Positions 14,401-25,086 of a DNA stretch of 64,000 nucleotides are shown here, one piece after another; position 1 is the first letter of the stretch; each line of letters begins with the position of its first letter. This DNA comes from Bugula neritina (taxonomy: Eukaryota; Bryozoa; Gymnolaemata; Cheilostomatida; Bugulidae). Location: assembly GCA_964035545.1 (NCBI GenBank), contig OZ037772.1:5729733-5793732 (forward strand), read 5' to 3'. The position numbers and the translations under genes were made by a program. The notes under the pieces are model-generated. The model saw nothing but the letters and a program-made list of their open reading frames with translations, ran no database searches and was not told the origin of the DNA.

Positions 14401-17400
14401 CATACCCATACAAGTCAGCAAAACACCCTGAGCAGCTGGCAGAAGGGGGTTACTTCTATTCTGGTATCTGATCAGCCCTAACTCTATAAATTGTGTGCAA
14501 TGTTTATGAAAGAGCAGACTAGCACTTTACAATATGTGCTCAGGTTTATCATTTCCTGAAGTCGTGAATGTCTTTAATGTAATAAATGTCAATATAGTTT
14601 TGTCTGACATTTCATATGTTGTAATTAGCTTGTGTCAACAGAAATGCAACCTTTGGCATATTGTGGCATTCAAATACGTAGAATGCTTGTCAGTTAGGTG
14701 TTATTTGACTTCCGACTGCCAAATTTTCAGCTAACCACCAGGCACATAGGCTTGTGACTAATATGAATGTTTATGAGGAAGTAGTGGGTCTGAAGGCTCC
14801 ATCTAGAGAATGACATATATTATTAGTTTGAAATGATGATGCTCACATGTGCTGAGTATAATACAGTAATTAAAGTTATTTTTCGATGATTCCATAGTGT
14901 ATATCTAGAAGTTAAATTGAAAATTTTCCTATTGGATAGTTTGAGTATAGTAATTCATGTAATGCCAATATAAGTCATTCAATCAACTTTATTTTAATAG
15001 TGCTTTTTCTCATTGCTTCTCACCGTATCAGTTTTAATCCCTGCGGTAAAAATGTGGTTCTGCATAGCCAACGCAATTAGTGATTTCTATCCGATTCTAT
15101 CATTCTTGTATTTGCCTTTTAATCTCTACGGGTTCACATCAAATATGTTGGTGTCCATCCATCAATGTTTACGTTTTCCTCTCTTTCTCTTGCTTTTAGT
15201 CAGAGTAATAATGTTAGGATTGCCAGCCTCAGTTTTGTGGTTTGCGTCAAACCTACGTTGCCGCTGTGCGTTGATTTTACAGGGTGTTGTCCTATTTATC
15301 ACTGATTGTGTGTTGGTTGTCCGCATGATTGTCTATGATACAGGGTTTTTAAGGCCAAATGCTCTTCCTGACATCAAGCCCTCTGTTATTTTTGGGCTTG
15401 AAACCCTCTGCAAGATTCGTTTGCTTGTCCAGGTCGAAGTTATGTCGTTGCTTTTTCTCAGCATGCAAGTTAAATTAAAACATGTTAAAACTGAGGAGCC
15501 AAAATATTTATGTTTTTATTGAACTACAAAATATGAGTTATATACTGAAAAAACTTTTCGTTCTCACAGGAAATGGTGAAAGTGTGACATGTTACTCCTG
15601 CGGAATAGTGTCATCTAATTGGACACGCAGATGTGATGTGTTTACGCGTCACGCCAGAAGTTATCCCACCTGTGCTCATGTCATCTCTACTAGAGGGCAG
15701 CAGTTTGTTGATGACGTCTTGGCAGAGTTTGGCTCTTACCATTCCATACCACCGGAAAATAAGATCACTGTGGGTGTTAGATACTGTATGATGTTTTATT
15801 GCAGTATATATATTATACTATATTATATTAAATTTTTAAATCATGTTTTTTATAATATTATTAAAAAAGGCATAATTTAAAAGTTTAACATAATATAGTA
15901 TAATATATATACTGCAATAAAACACCATATACAGTATATTGTAGCGTAATACAGTATATAACGAACTGTAGTGTAGTAAAATATAGCATGTAACATGAAA
16001 TACTGCTATATAGCACAGTAATATATAATGAAATGTAAGAAAATATAGTGAAATATAATATAATGCAATCAGATAAAATAAACCCACACTTTTTAAGCTA
16101 TATAAAAACCACTGAAGGTATTTTATGCAGCTAAGAAGTTTTGTAATTGTGGCAGTAAAGTAATTACGATCAATGGCCTTTACTAGGAATGGAACCACTA
16201 AGCTTGTACTCAACAACAAGTCAGTGCTCTAACCACTACACCACAGCTGCACTTCCTATGCCATGATATGAGAGAATATTAATTGTTAGATAATCATAGT
16301 TATATTCCTTGTTTTAGGTGGTTTCAAATAGAATGCTCAGACCTCGAATGGACTCAATACCACTTCAGAAAGCACTGGATATGGGAATGTCAAGTCAGGC
16401 ACTTAAAACCGTAGTTCAGCGAAGAATTATGGTTGGTTTTACTCAGAAGCTCGGTGTTGTTTTATTCTAGTCACAGCTGTTGAGCTTTATGTCCAATCTA
16501 TTTCTCACTGATCAAATAAATTTGTAAAATAGAGCTACGCATTACCAGTATGCTACACAAATTGTTGCAAATCACTATAGTATATTTATCTTCACTGAGC
16601 ATTTGATAATCTGTCTGGTTTTCTCAGAAAGGAGGGCCAGATTTCAAGTACATCTCTGAGATAGCAAAGGAAGTACAAGAATTGAACGTTCCAGAAGTCC
16701 AGTTGCAGGAAGCCAATGCTACATCTATTGTGTTACCTAAAATAATAAATCCACCAGAATCTGAGGGTAACATGAAAGAGGAATTGATGTCATCAGCAGA
16801 GGGTCAGATAGATGACGCAGTAGAACAGAGCAGTAGCCATATTGAGAACAGAACAAATCTCTCTATAGAGACGGATAAGATAAAAGGTAGTGATATTTTT
16901 CAAAATATTTTAATTGAATGCAAACATACAATAGATCCTTATTGCATCTTTTTAAAATTGTTTGTATGTTTTTTATAACATTTTGTTGTATACCTAATAG
17001 AATAGAAATATATGTTACGAAAACGCATGGCGCTACATATGCATTAAAAAGAAAAGTTTCTACTCTTATATAATAAAAATCCGTTAGAGTTTATCTGCAT
17101 GTGCTGACCACAAACATCGCACCCATACAGTATGATAAATTCTTATAATGTACTTTTATATTTTATTTATTTAGTATTCTCGTTTTGATCGTGAGATGAA
17201 ACATAATGATTTATCTAGGTAAGGATGTAGCTGTTCAAGGTAGCCCAGTGTTTCCACAGCACTAACAAGATTATTTGAATTTTAGTAGTTGCAGACGTCA
17301 GAACTGAGGCGACTGAACTCAAGTCTGAACTTCTCTGTAAAGTCTGTATGACAGAACCTGTGTCTATGATATTTCTGCCTTGCTCACATCTCAGTAAGTT

Positions 17401-18463
17401 TTTAGACATCTCTGAGTTTTTTTATTTTTCAACAACAGCTTTGTAATACAATATGTGTTGTTCCAAAGTCATTACAAAACATTTTCTCAACTATCTATTG
17501 CAAAGTGTAACTTGGTTACAGCAAAACAAAACTGAAAAATAGCAATGAGTTTTGTTATATCTCAAAGCACCTGTTGATCGAATTATTTAGATCTATAGGT
17601 CAAGTTACATGACCTTATGTTTACATTCTCTACACACTGTTGTGCGTTCCCATAATCTGTGAATAAAGTTTTATGGCTTAATATTTACATTCCTGTACAC
17701 TATAATGTGTTCCCATGGCATAGGGTAACCATAGTTATGTAAACAATTGTGCAAACTATGATCACCTAACAAATGTCACATTGCAACAAGATATAAACAG
17801 GTCCACAAATAAAGAGATGTTTGTTTAGCAAATTATTTGCCCTTTGTGGATGACAAATATAGAATAAATGCAGAAATATAATTGTTTCAAATGCTATGTC
17901 ACCTATAGTAACTATTATTTCGTTGTCCAGTTTGTTCCATTAGTTTTTAGTTTTTATTATTTTGCTTTATTTGTTTTCTTATTTCATATCAACTAATTAT
18001 TTTTCAATATAAAATTGCATGACTAAATAGTACTACGATATGGCTTATATAAACATAAAAAGTAAAATGCTTTTGAAATCAATGTCTTTCTATATCTATA
18101 CAATTTGATTTGTAATTGAAAACCTTCCTTGACTTAATTTTTCCATTTGGTACTTGCTTTCTTTACTGACATTCTACTAAGGTTTCTCTAGCATAAAGTT
18201 GGGGCTCGATAAAACTTTCTTCCATATAATACTACAAAATAAAGGATGTGTATGGGCATTGAACAATTTAAAATTTTTGCTTTTTATGAACTTGACTGAC
18301 GTCTGCAATAGCAAAGAGTTGTGTTGAGTTGATGAATTAATTTTAAATCATGAGTCCTTTAATTACAGCCTGCTGCTCTGTTTGCTCAGCTGTCATGGTG
18401 AACTGCCCACTGTGCAGAAAGGATGTAGTGGGAACCATCAAGATCAAGTTCTGTAGTGGATGA
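11489..18463 (+). CDS. Inhibitor-of-apoptosis (IAP) protein: BIR-like, BIR, BIR, UBA-like, RING
   Basis: Ten exons join without any phase conflict: 11489-12377, 12945-13077, 13394-13554, 13941-14078, 14209-14463, 15570-15769, 16318-16431, 16628-16886, 17286-17393, 18369-18463, giving 783 residues. BIR1 is residues ~365-441, split by an intron, with C404, C407, H430 and C436. BIR2 is ~498-565 with canonical C533, C536, H553 and C560 (C-x2-C-x16-H-x6-C). A UBA-like segment lies at ~600-630 (ALDMGMS core). The C-terminal RING uses C734, C737, C749, H751, C755, C758, C765 and C768, which is the layout of cIAP/XIAP RINGs. Such proteins act in the cytosol as ubiquitin ligases that bind caspases or signalling adaptors. 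The Ser-rich N-terminal exon holds a third degenerate BIR-like CCHC (C244, C247, H264, C271). The start chosen is the first ATG after an in-frame TAA at 11465. An acceptor AG at 11471 allows an upstream exon, so the N terminus is uncertain. Confidence 0.9.
12405..12750 (-). repeat. tRNA-derived SINE-like tandem dimer in IAP intron 1
   Basis: Two related units of about 170 bp lie head to tail (about 12405-12570 and 12573-12750). On the minus strand the better-preserved unit carries a pol III A-box-like GGGTGTAGTGAGTAGC and a B-box-like GGGTTTGAATCCC about 40 bp apart. Both units share a tail rich in AAGGAGT and GGGGCAAAAAG-type words. It fits a tRNA-derived SINE inserted between IAP exons 1 and 2. 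The family is not identified. Confidence 0.45.
15781..15938. repeat. Long inverted repeat (hairpin) in an IAP intron
   Basis: The arm at 15781-15830 is nearly the perfect reverse complement of 15888-15938, sharing the core TTTTATTGCAGTATATATAT, with a loop of about 57 bp. It starts right after the BIR2 exon donor. Such short AT-rich hairpins are usual for MITE remnants; no target duplication could be defined. Confidence 0.6.
16175..16255 (-). repeat. tRNA-related SINE head in an IAP intron
   Basis: On the minus strand an A-box-like TGTGGTGTAGTGGTTAGAGC is followed about 40 bp later by a B-box-like GTGGTTCCATTCC. Stem pairing is poor, so it is a tRNA-derived repeat rather than a working tRNA gene. 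A related head lies near 41200 on the minus strand. Confidence 0.4.
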
Positions 18464-18495
18464 CCTTAATCTAATTAGTGAATATCAATTATTCC

Positions 18496-18501
18496 AATAA
18501 A
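18496..18501 (+). terminator. Polyadenylation signal of the IAP gene
   Basis: AATAAA lies 33 bp after the TGA stop, the first such hexamer downstream on the plus strand. Confidence 0.5.
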
Positions 18502-20602
18502 CTGAGTGAATATGAATGTTGGCAGGAAAGCGTGTCAGATGGATTACAACATCAGTAGGAGTGAATGGATTATGAAAGTTGACACATCTGCCAATCAAAT
18601 TAAGCTAATTTTTCCCAACTGACTTATTATTTCAAAATTAGAAGTTATTGTCTTGACTCACAAACATTACCCAACAATACTATAATTATTATCACATAAA
18701 CAATATTGACGCTATTTTTTTAAGAAATCACCCAACCGACAGTTTTGAAAAGGCAAAAGTTTCACAAAACAAAGCTTTATACAAACAGAACGCGGTACTA
18801 AGAGCTATATAAAAAGTACAAAATACTATGTAATCGAAATTCTCTCGAGACACTGTGCTAAGTTTTTTGGGGACATTAGACTAAACTTTTTGTTTTGCTG
18901 ATGCTTAGGCTATTAGTACTGCAACTGATCTACATCCTCACGTTTTTGGCACAGTCCCTAAGTTGAGAATACTTTGAACAAATAGCTTTAGTAATTTTGC
19001 TAAGGAGTGTTTTTGATTTTATACTTTGATGGACAAAAATTTAGGTTTAATTCAGTAAGCAATAAAATAAATATATGTGCTGTGTTGTAAAATTTTTTTC
19101 ATGAAATAATCTCATCTTATTGTATTATTCATATTACACATGTTATAATAATATCATATTCATATTATATTAGTTTCTGAACTGCTGAGACATTTTATTA
19201 TATGTTTGAAAATCTTTGAATACCTTCTTAAATTTATTCAAGTGCTCCTTAAGTACCCTTCCTGAATGCTGATGCAAGAGCATAAAGCCTTTTTGCTAAT
19301 ATAGTGGTTTACTTTCAAGTTTAGTCTTATCGATGAAATATATTTGTTATCTGTAGCTATATGCAGTTACAAACTTTATAGATAGATATATTTCAATAAC
19401 TTATTTTATTGCATACTTGCATGGAGGGTTAGATGATATGCATACTCAAGAGAAAATAATAACTACTCAATAGAATATCACATATTATAATGATACCTAC
19501 TGGACTTTGTAACATTTTAAAGAATGCCAGTTAAATTAGTTGATAATTCTTAAATTGCAGTTTTATCAGTTTTATTTTGCTTCATATTATTTATGGTTAA
19601 AATAAGAGCCTAATAAGAGCAATGAAAGGAAATTATTCAACAGGTTTCTGGGGATTAATTTTTTAAGTCTGATGCTTGAATCATGCAGTCATTAGCTAAC
19701 TAAAAGAAATGGTAAGAGGTGCTTTCTGAAGTGCATGCATGTGTTGTTTTATTGTGAACATTTTGTATAGTTAGCAGTTACTTGCACGCTGAAGGATCGG
19801 ATTTTGTGTATTTCTCTAAGTATTTGAGAGTGAATAATGTATAGCCATGTAGAAAGGTATGACACTTTAAGTATTCATGTGCTATAGAATGAGTTTACTT
19901 CAATCAGCTGCCCAAGTGACTCTCCCCATAGAGCTATATTTGCTACAACAATCAACTTCACATTTATGTTAGACTCAGATACAGCTGTGTTTTATTTCAG
20001 CGTTATTTACTTTGTCCAATTGGTAACATTATGTCTTTAATAATAACAATAATTACTAAATAGTATGGTTCAATTAAGATAGACAACGAGTTTAAAGCTT
20101 GAAGAAATGTATTAGAATGCAGGAAATTACATAATTACAATGAAGAACATTTTAAAATAAAAACAAACCAGTTAAAATGCAGGAAAGTGTGATACTGAAA
20201 GAGTCAAGAAACTATTTAGTATGTTGATTAAAATCTATATTGCACAGAGTTGCAGACGTGTGCAAAAGTATAATCATGATTAAAAAGGACTGTCGACACG
20301 GCTGCCTTAACGTTTATTAAAACAGTGACGGTTGAATTTTATTATAACCATATTTGTTGATTAATCAACATTTCAATAATTTTCCTTCATTCAATTTTTT
20401 AACAATCCGTTCTTTGTTTGAATACTTGTTTAAATTTTATAAACTAAAAACTAAAGATAACTATGTTTATATGCAAAAGGTGTCATCATTAAACATATTA
20501 TTTTATCATCTATTTCTAAAAGTTATAGCTAAACAAATTTTAAACCAAGTTATACCATGACAAATTTATTTGCAAATTTGTCTTAAAAGATTCTATCAGA
20601 AA
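18502..20602. other. Intergenic AT-rich DNA between the IAP gene and the first PAN-FTP gene
   Basis: No coding sequence or defined repeat was recognised. The two flanking genes converge here, so it should hold both 3' flanks. Confidence 0.5.
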
Positions 20603-20608
20603 TTTATT
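20603..20608 (-). terminator. AATAAA overlapping the stop codon of paralogue A
   Basis: On the minus strand the last codons read GAA TAA AT, so the polyadenylation hexamer includes the stop codon. The same hexamer sits at the end of paralogues B and C. Confidence 0.45.
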
Positions 20609-22746
20609 CTAATAATTCGAGTCCATGAACTTCCAACTCATAAATATTGAGAGATTTACCCACTTCTACAGCCGTTACTCTCACATATCTACCATACATT
20701 CTAGTACGACATGTAACCAGAAATATATTTGCAGGTGGTTGTCCAGGAAGGTAGTCACAGATCTCATCTTCTGGCGGATTACCAAAGTTAGTGTAAGTTT
20801 CACCAACTGTTACTCTCACATTGGCCAGGCGTTTAATTACACCTGCAAAAAAATGAATGCAGTTATTATTCAATGAAGTCATTAATGAAAATAATCATTA
20901 AAAGTTAATGCAAACAAAATTAAAAAAGGACTCAATATCTTTTACTATATTTAGCACTTCCGGATTCCTTCTACTTGAGGGTTACCCTAGTTCAGTCACG
21001 ATTAGGATGTATTTCTATAAATCTATTGTATTTCTACATGAAAAGATATTAAAGATACAAATTATAAAATAAAGATTTACTAAACAATACAATTAGACCA
21101 GGGAAGAATTTGGACATTTTAGGGGGAATGGGATTTTGAAAAATTCACGCAATTTGTTGACGGTTTTTGAGCTTTTGCAAGTTACATGTATATGCATATC
21201 TATAAATCTTCAGCTTAGTTCATCTATATTTAACCAAACCATATTTTGCAATCTCGGTTTACTTGTACATGAATTTGTTTATTAATTGCTATACTCTAAC
21301 TGCTCTCTACACTAATTGAAATAAAAGGCAAAAATATGCAAAAACCAGCAGGCCAAATTTTCTTTTCTCAAATGTTTAGGATAAGACTGAGAAAGTATTC
21401 TAGTTCTACTATGAGGAAGGTTAACAGAACCTGAATTTGGATGTTCAGATCTGTTCCAGATTTTGACACCATACACAAAGTGATTAGTGAGAAGATCAAT
21501 CTGTATCCATGGAGACAGTTCTGTTTTTGTGTGGGCAAGGCTATCATGCTCAGATATGTTCCACTGAGAAGGAAGATAAATCCCATCAATAGCCTCAGCA
21601 CCAGCACGGTTCTTATACCTGGTAGATAGGTTGGCAGATTTTCCTGTAATAAAACTTCATGGTGTACAGACGACATTTACATGATTGTAGATATTTAATA
21701 ATTATAGAGAGCATTTTTAAAACAAATTCTATCTTTACTTACAGATATCTAATTATGAAATTTTTAATGAGGCAGGTAACAAAGTATAACGAAGATCTAC
21801 TACTTCAGGAGATTATAGCTTGAGCAATGAAAAGAACCATAATAGAGTGCTTCTGTCATCAAAGACATTACCGACATTTTTTTGAAGCTGCAATTTTCAA
21901 ACTTACATAATAGCAAATAAGTTTGCTGTTAAAAGAAATCCCATAAAAAACATAATTGGAAACAAAACTTCTCTCACCTCTAGCAAGCAATTTTGAAAAC
22001 TCGTACATTTGAGTGTAATCAGAGTGAATTCGTTTGACTGATGTGGTTTCCTCAGTTTCAGTTGAGTTGTCAATCACACTCGGTGTTTCTGACATCTTGC
22101 AGGTGCTTTTAACTCTGTCATATGACTCAGCAGCACATGATTGGTTGATTGCACAAACAGCCAAACAGTGTCTGTGAGTGGGCAGGTATTTCATGTTGTG
22201 TGTCTCCAAGATATGAGAATAGTTTTGGTTGGTGTACACATCTGTTGCTGGAACAGACATTATGTACAGATGGTTATGGCGAGGATATTAACTATATATA
22301 GCATAATGACCAATTTCATCTCAGAGTTTAATGTCTGCAATTAACGTAAGAAAATTATATAGCATTGCAACTTTGTTGACCCCTATATATAGCAATATAT
22401 AGCACAGTTTATTATTTCATATCTTTAGATTTCATCTCGCAGTTGTACTAGAAAAAGGGTTTTCACATGCATATAGAACAGCAATCAACTATATAACACT
22501 ATATGTATTACTTTAAAGCATGTCTAACAAGCCAAGAATTAATTTAATTTTTGTATGCATGGGTGAGATTTCAAATGTATTAAGTAACCTGATTAGGATA
22601 CAATTATTTCATTTTGAAGATAATAAACTTATCTATTTTTTGAGTAAATTTTGGCATTGCATAATAAATGAAACAAACTTACTGCATGAACAGCCAGCTG
22701 GAACAACCAAGTGAAACAAAACCAGAATCACATTTATCCAAACCAT
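20604..22746 (-). CDS. Secreted PAN/apple + F-type lectin (FTP)-like protein, paralogue A
   Basis: Four minus-strand exons join in phase 1 throughout: 22746-22683, 22247-21978, 21643-21431, 20842-20604, giving 261 residues. Exon 1 encodes a 21-residue signal peptide (MVWINVILVLFHLVV core). Exon 2 is a PAN/apple-like module with C49, C53, C59 and C71. Exons 3 and 4 form an FTP (fucolectin, tachylectin-4, pentraxin-1) type domain: AIDG at 129-132, SPWIQIDL at 155-162, KIWNR at 172-176, RLANVRVTVG from 187, then GRYVRV and a C-terminal ELEVHG. H149 and R176 keep the H-x26-R spacing of F-type lectins, but the usual Asp is Glu178. The likely role is secreted carbohydrate recognition. Ligand binding is not shown. 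The intron between exons 3 and 4 holds a hAT-like fragment. Confidence 0.88.
21098..21360 (+). mobile_element. hAT-like element fragment (left part)
   Basis: This stretch matches the left ~270 bp of the element at 58023, sharing AGAATTTGGACATTTTAG, TTGCAAGTTACATGTATATG and AAACCATATT words in the same order. The terminal repeat itself is missing, so it is a truncated copy inside the last intron of paralogue A. Confidence 0.6.
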
Positions 22747-22824
22747 CTTTGTCTAGTTCTAGTAATCATTTGTCCAGGTGCACCTGCTGATCATTGTACC
22801 ACAGTGGGTCTCTAGGTTTAGCAA

Positions 22825-22837
22825 CATTAATATTTAA
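22825..22837 (-). promoter_or_regulatory. TATA-like element upstream of paralogue A
   Basis: Minus-strand TTAAATATTAATG lies 79 bp before the ATG. The identical 13-mer lies 93 bp before the ATG of paralogue B, where flanking words such as CTGGACA are also shared. Conservation in two paralogues suggests a core promoter; it may just be residual duplication identity. Confidence 0.35.
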
Positions 22838-24136
22838 GAGCCTGTTTTTAATTTTTAATGCATGCTTAAAAATTAATAGCAGAACTTTGGAGAAAATATA
22901 TAAACGAATTAATATATTAATGACTGCCATTTTGTAAGAAGTATATATGAAGCTTCATTAATTACTGATTAACCTCTGGTCCAATATTACTCTCACACAC
23001 TTATTTGATACTAAAGGGTTTGGTTCATAAAATCTTTCATTAAAACTTTCTTTTATCATCAATTTTTTTGATAAATATAACTTAATAAATAAGTGAGCAG
23101 AAGTTCTTTAATAATAAACTTTTTTTGTATAGCATACTATAGGTTAAATTTTCATTCACTGTGAGTTCATCATATTGTCTTTTAAACTGAACATTTGTTC
23201 CCAGGTGATGAATCTAATTAATAAATTATATCAAGCGGTAATCAGGTGCTAAGCTAAAACTTAAACCTGAACAATCAATAACCCTACTGCATGACTGCCA
23301 TATGGTGTGCATTCTTCACGATTGAAACATTGCATCGAGTTTGTATGATAATATATATGGTTTATTTTAATGTTAGTTGAGCAATGAATGCATGGGTAGT
23401 TTTTTTTTATTTATTATATAAGTTTAAATAATTTTAGAAACTTTTTATTGTTTCTCTGCATTATATGTGAATTTTTGTTAAATAGATTCTTCAAATGTTT
23501 GTGCCGATAAATAATTATGCCTCTTATATATAGATCTCTATAATTACAATCCCAATAATTTGCATGGCATATATTATTACTTTCAAAAATTGCCCATTTC
23601 TCTGAATCATCATCAAAAACTATTTTTTTCAACATGATTATATAGATTTCATTTCTACTAGAATAGTATTTTTACATTAATGGTAGTCTTCCTGGATATC
23701 TCAAAATTCTCAAGGGTGACAGCTAGGTCCAAACTCATCTAAAAGCATTTATCTGAACTATCAAGATCAATATCCGGGGAAAAAAAGAGTTTATCTATGA
23801 CTGCAAACCTAGCCCCAAGTTCTGCCAGACTATATAAATGATTGGACAAAATCTTTTAAAATTGGCCAAAAGCCTAATTATTTATATGTGGCACATGGGC
23901 AATTGTGACTAGATGTTTTTACTAGGATCACTGCTGGGGTTAAACTCAAACTACTGATTTATTGTTATACCTCTAATCATTACAAAACAAATGCTTCATC
24001 ACTAATTTTCTTTTGCTGTACCTACAAATGAATTCATTAAGAAAGTTGCGTTGAGTACAACCAAAACCTTAGGCTAATGTAAAACACAACTACAAATCTT
24101 TTTGTGCAAATAGAATGAAATGCATGCCATGCACTC

Positions 24137-24420
24137 CTTAAACTATAATGGTGTCGTGTAAAAATGGCACAGCTAGAAATAGCACAGGTAAAAGAACCAC
24201 TGCAAAAATGGCACAGATAAAAGGACAAAATCGGTAGAGTAGATCAAAATTTCAATATTATATATGGCTTGAGGTGGAGCTGGGTGCTTAGGATGAAGGG
24301 TTTAGGTTAGGGACTGGGGATTTTAGTTTGGGTTTGAGGTTCAAGAGTTGAGGATTTGAGTTTGGAGTTTTTGAAAAACTTAGAATTTCTTTCTAATTTT
24401 CTAATTATTGGTGGCTAAAA
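24137..24420 (+). repeat. Dispersed MITE-like repeat (AATGGCACAG family)
   Basis: Starts with repeated AATGGCACAG and ATAGCACAGGTA words, followed by a GTTTGAG/GGGTTTAGG-rich body. It resembles the repeat at 58929-59217 and an inverted copy near 58560-58690. The ends here are not clear. Confidence 0.45.
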
Positions 24421-24834
24421 ATTGTATGCACTCACTAATCATATGCTTCAATTAACCAAATAATAAATGAGACAAAGTAACCTGTGTCCCAAGAGATACA
24501 TTGAATTATTAGATAATACAACTAGAAAATTTGAAACATATTTGAAATCAATAACTTGACTGCTGAAGCACAAAGCAGGTTGTATATAGCTACTGCTTCT
24601 AAACATCAGTAAACTGCAATAGCCTTTCATTTACAAATAGTAGTTTTATTGAAATACACATAAAGCATAGTTTGTTATAACAAACAAACAAAAATTCGTA
24701 CCATTTTTTGCTTTCAAAGATAGCATTGCTGAAAAGGGAAATGTTGTTGTACTTATTTACTATGACATCGATTAGTGGTAAACAATAAATTGTTTAAAAA
24801 AAATTCAAGCAAATTTATAGTTGTTATCCTTGTT

Positions 24835-24945
24835 TGAAACCCCTGACGGAAAGGGTTTTGGTAAAGCGGGCTATGAACTTATTTAAAGGAGGAGTAAGAA
24901 CAAATATGACTGGATGTTTTTAGATGCAGTATGTGCAGTGCTAAA
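24835..24945 (+). repeat. Dispersed repeat shared with 41060-41150
   Basis: The block GAAACCCCTGACGGAAAGGG and the following 80 bp (TAAAGC, TTATTTAAA, ATATGACTGGATG) match a block inside the last intron of paralogue C. A further partial match (TGACTAGATGTTTTT) lies near 23900. It is probably the body of a SINE family. Confidence 0.5.
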
Positions 24946-25086
24946 TATAATATAATTGCAAATAATGAAAAGGTGTATTTTCTTCTAGCAAAGTATATCC
25001 CTGCAACTTGGAATAAACAAATATCTAATTTCACAAAGCAAATAAAGTTTTAAACCTGAAGTAGCTACACAACATGTTCAAAACTT

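Larger units (their letters stand above)
22840..25086. other. Spacer between paralogues A and B
   Basis: No gene was recognised. It contains the GGCACAG-type repeat at 24137-24420 and a dispersed repeat at 24835-24945. The remainder is AT-rich unique-looking DNA. Confidence 0.5.

Noticed and set aside
15013-15522. Plus-strand open frame of 169 hydrophobic residues inside an IAP intron
   Set aside because: It lies between two securely placed BIR2 exons, has no recognisable family, and its hydrophobic bias fits a shadow of an antisense or repeat-derived sequence. Possibly part of an old mobile element.
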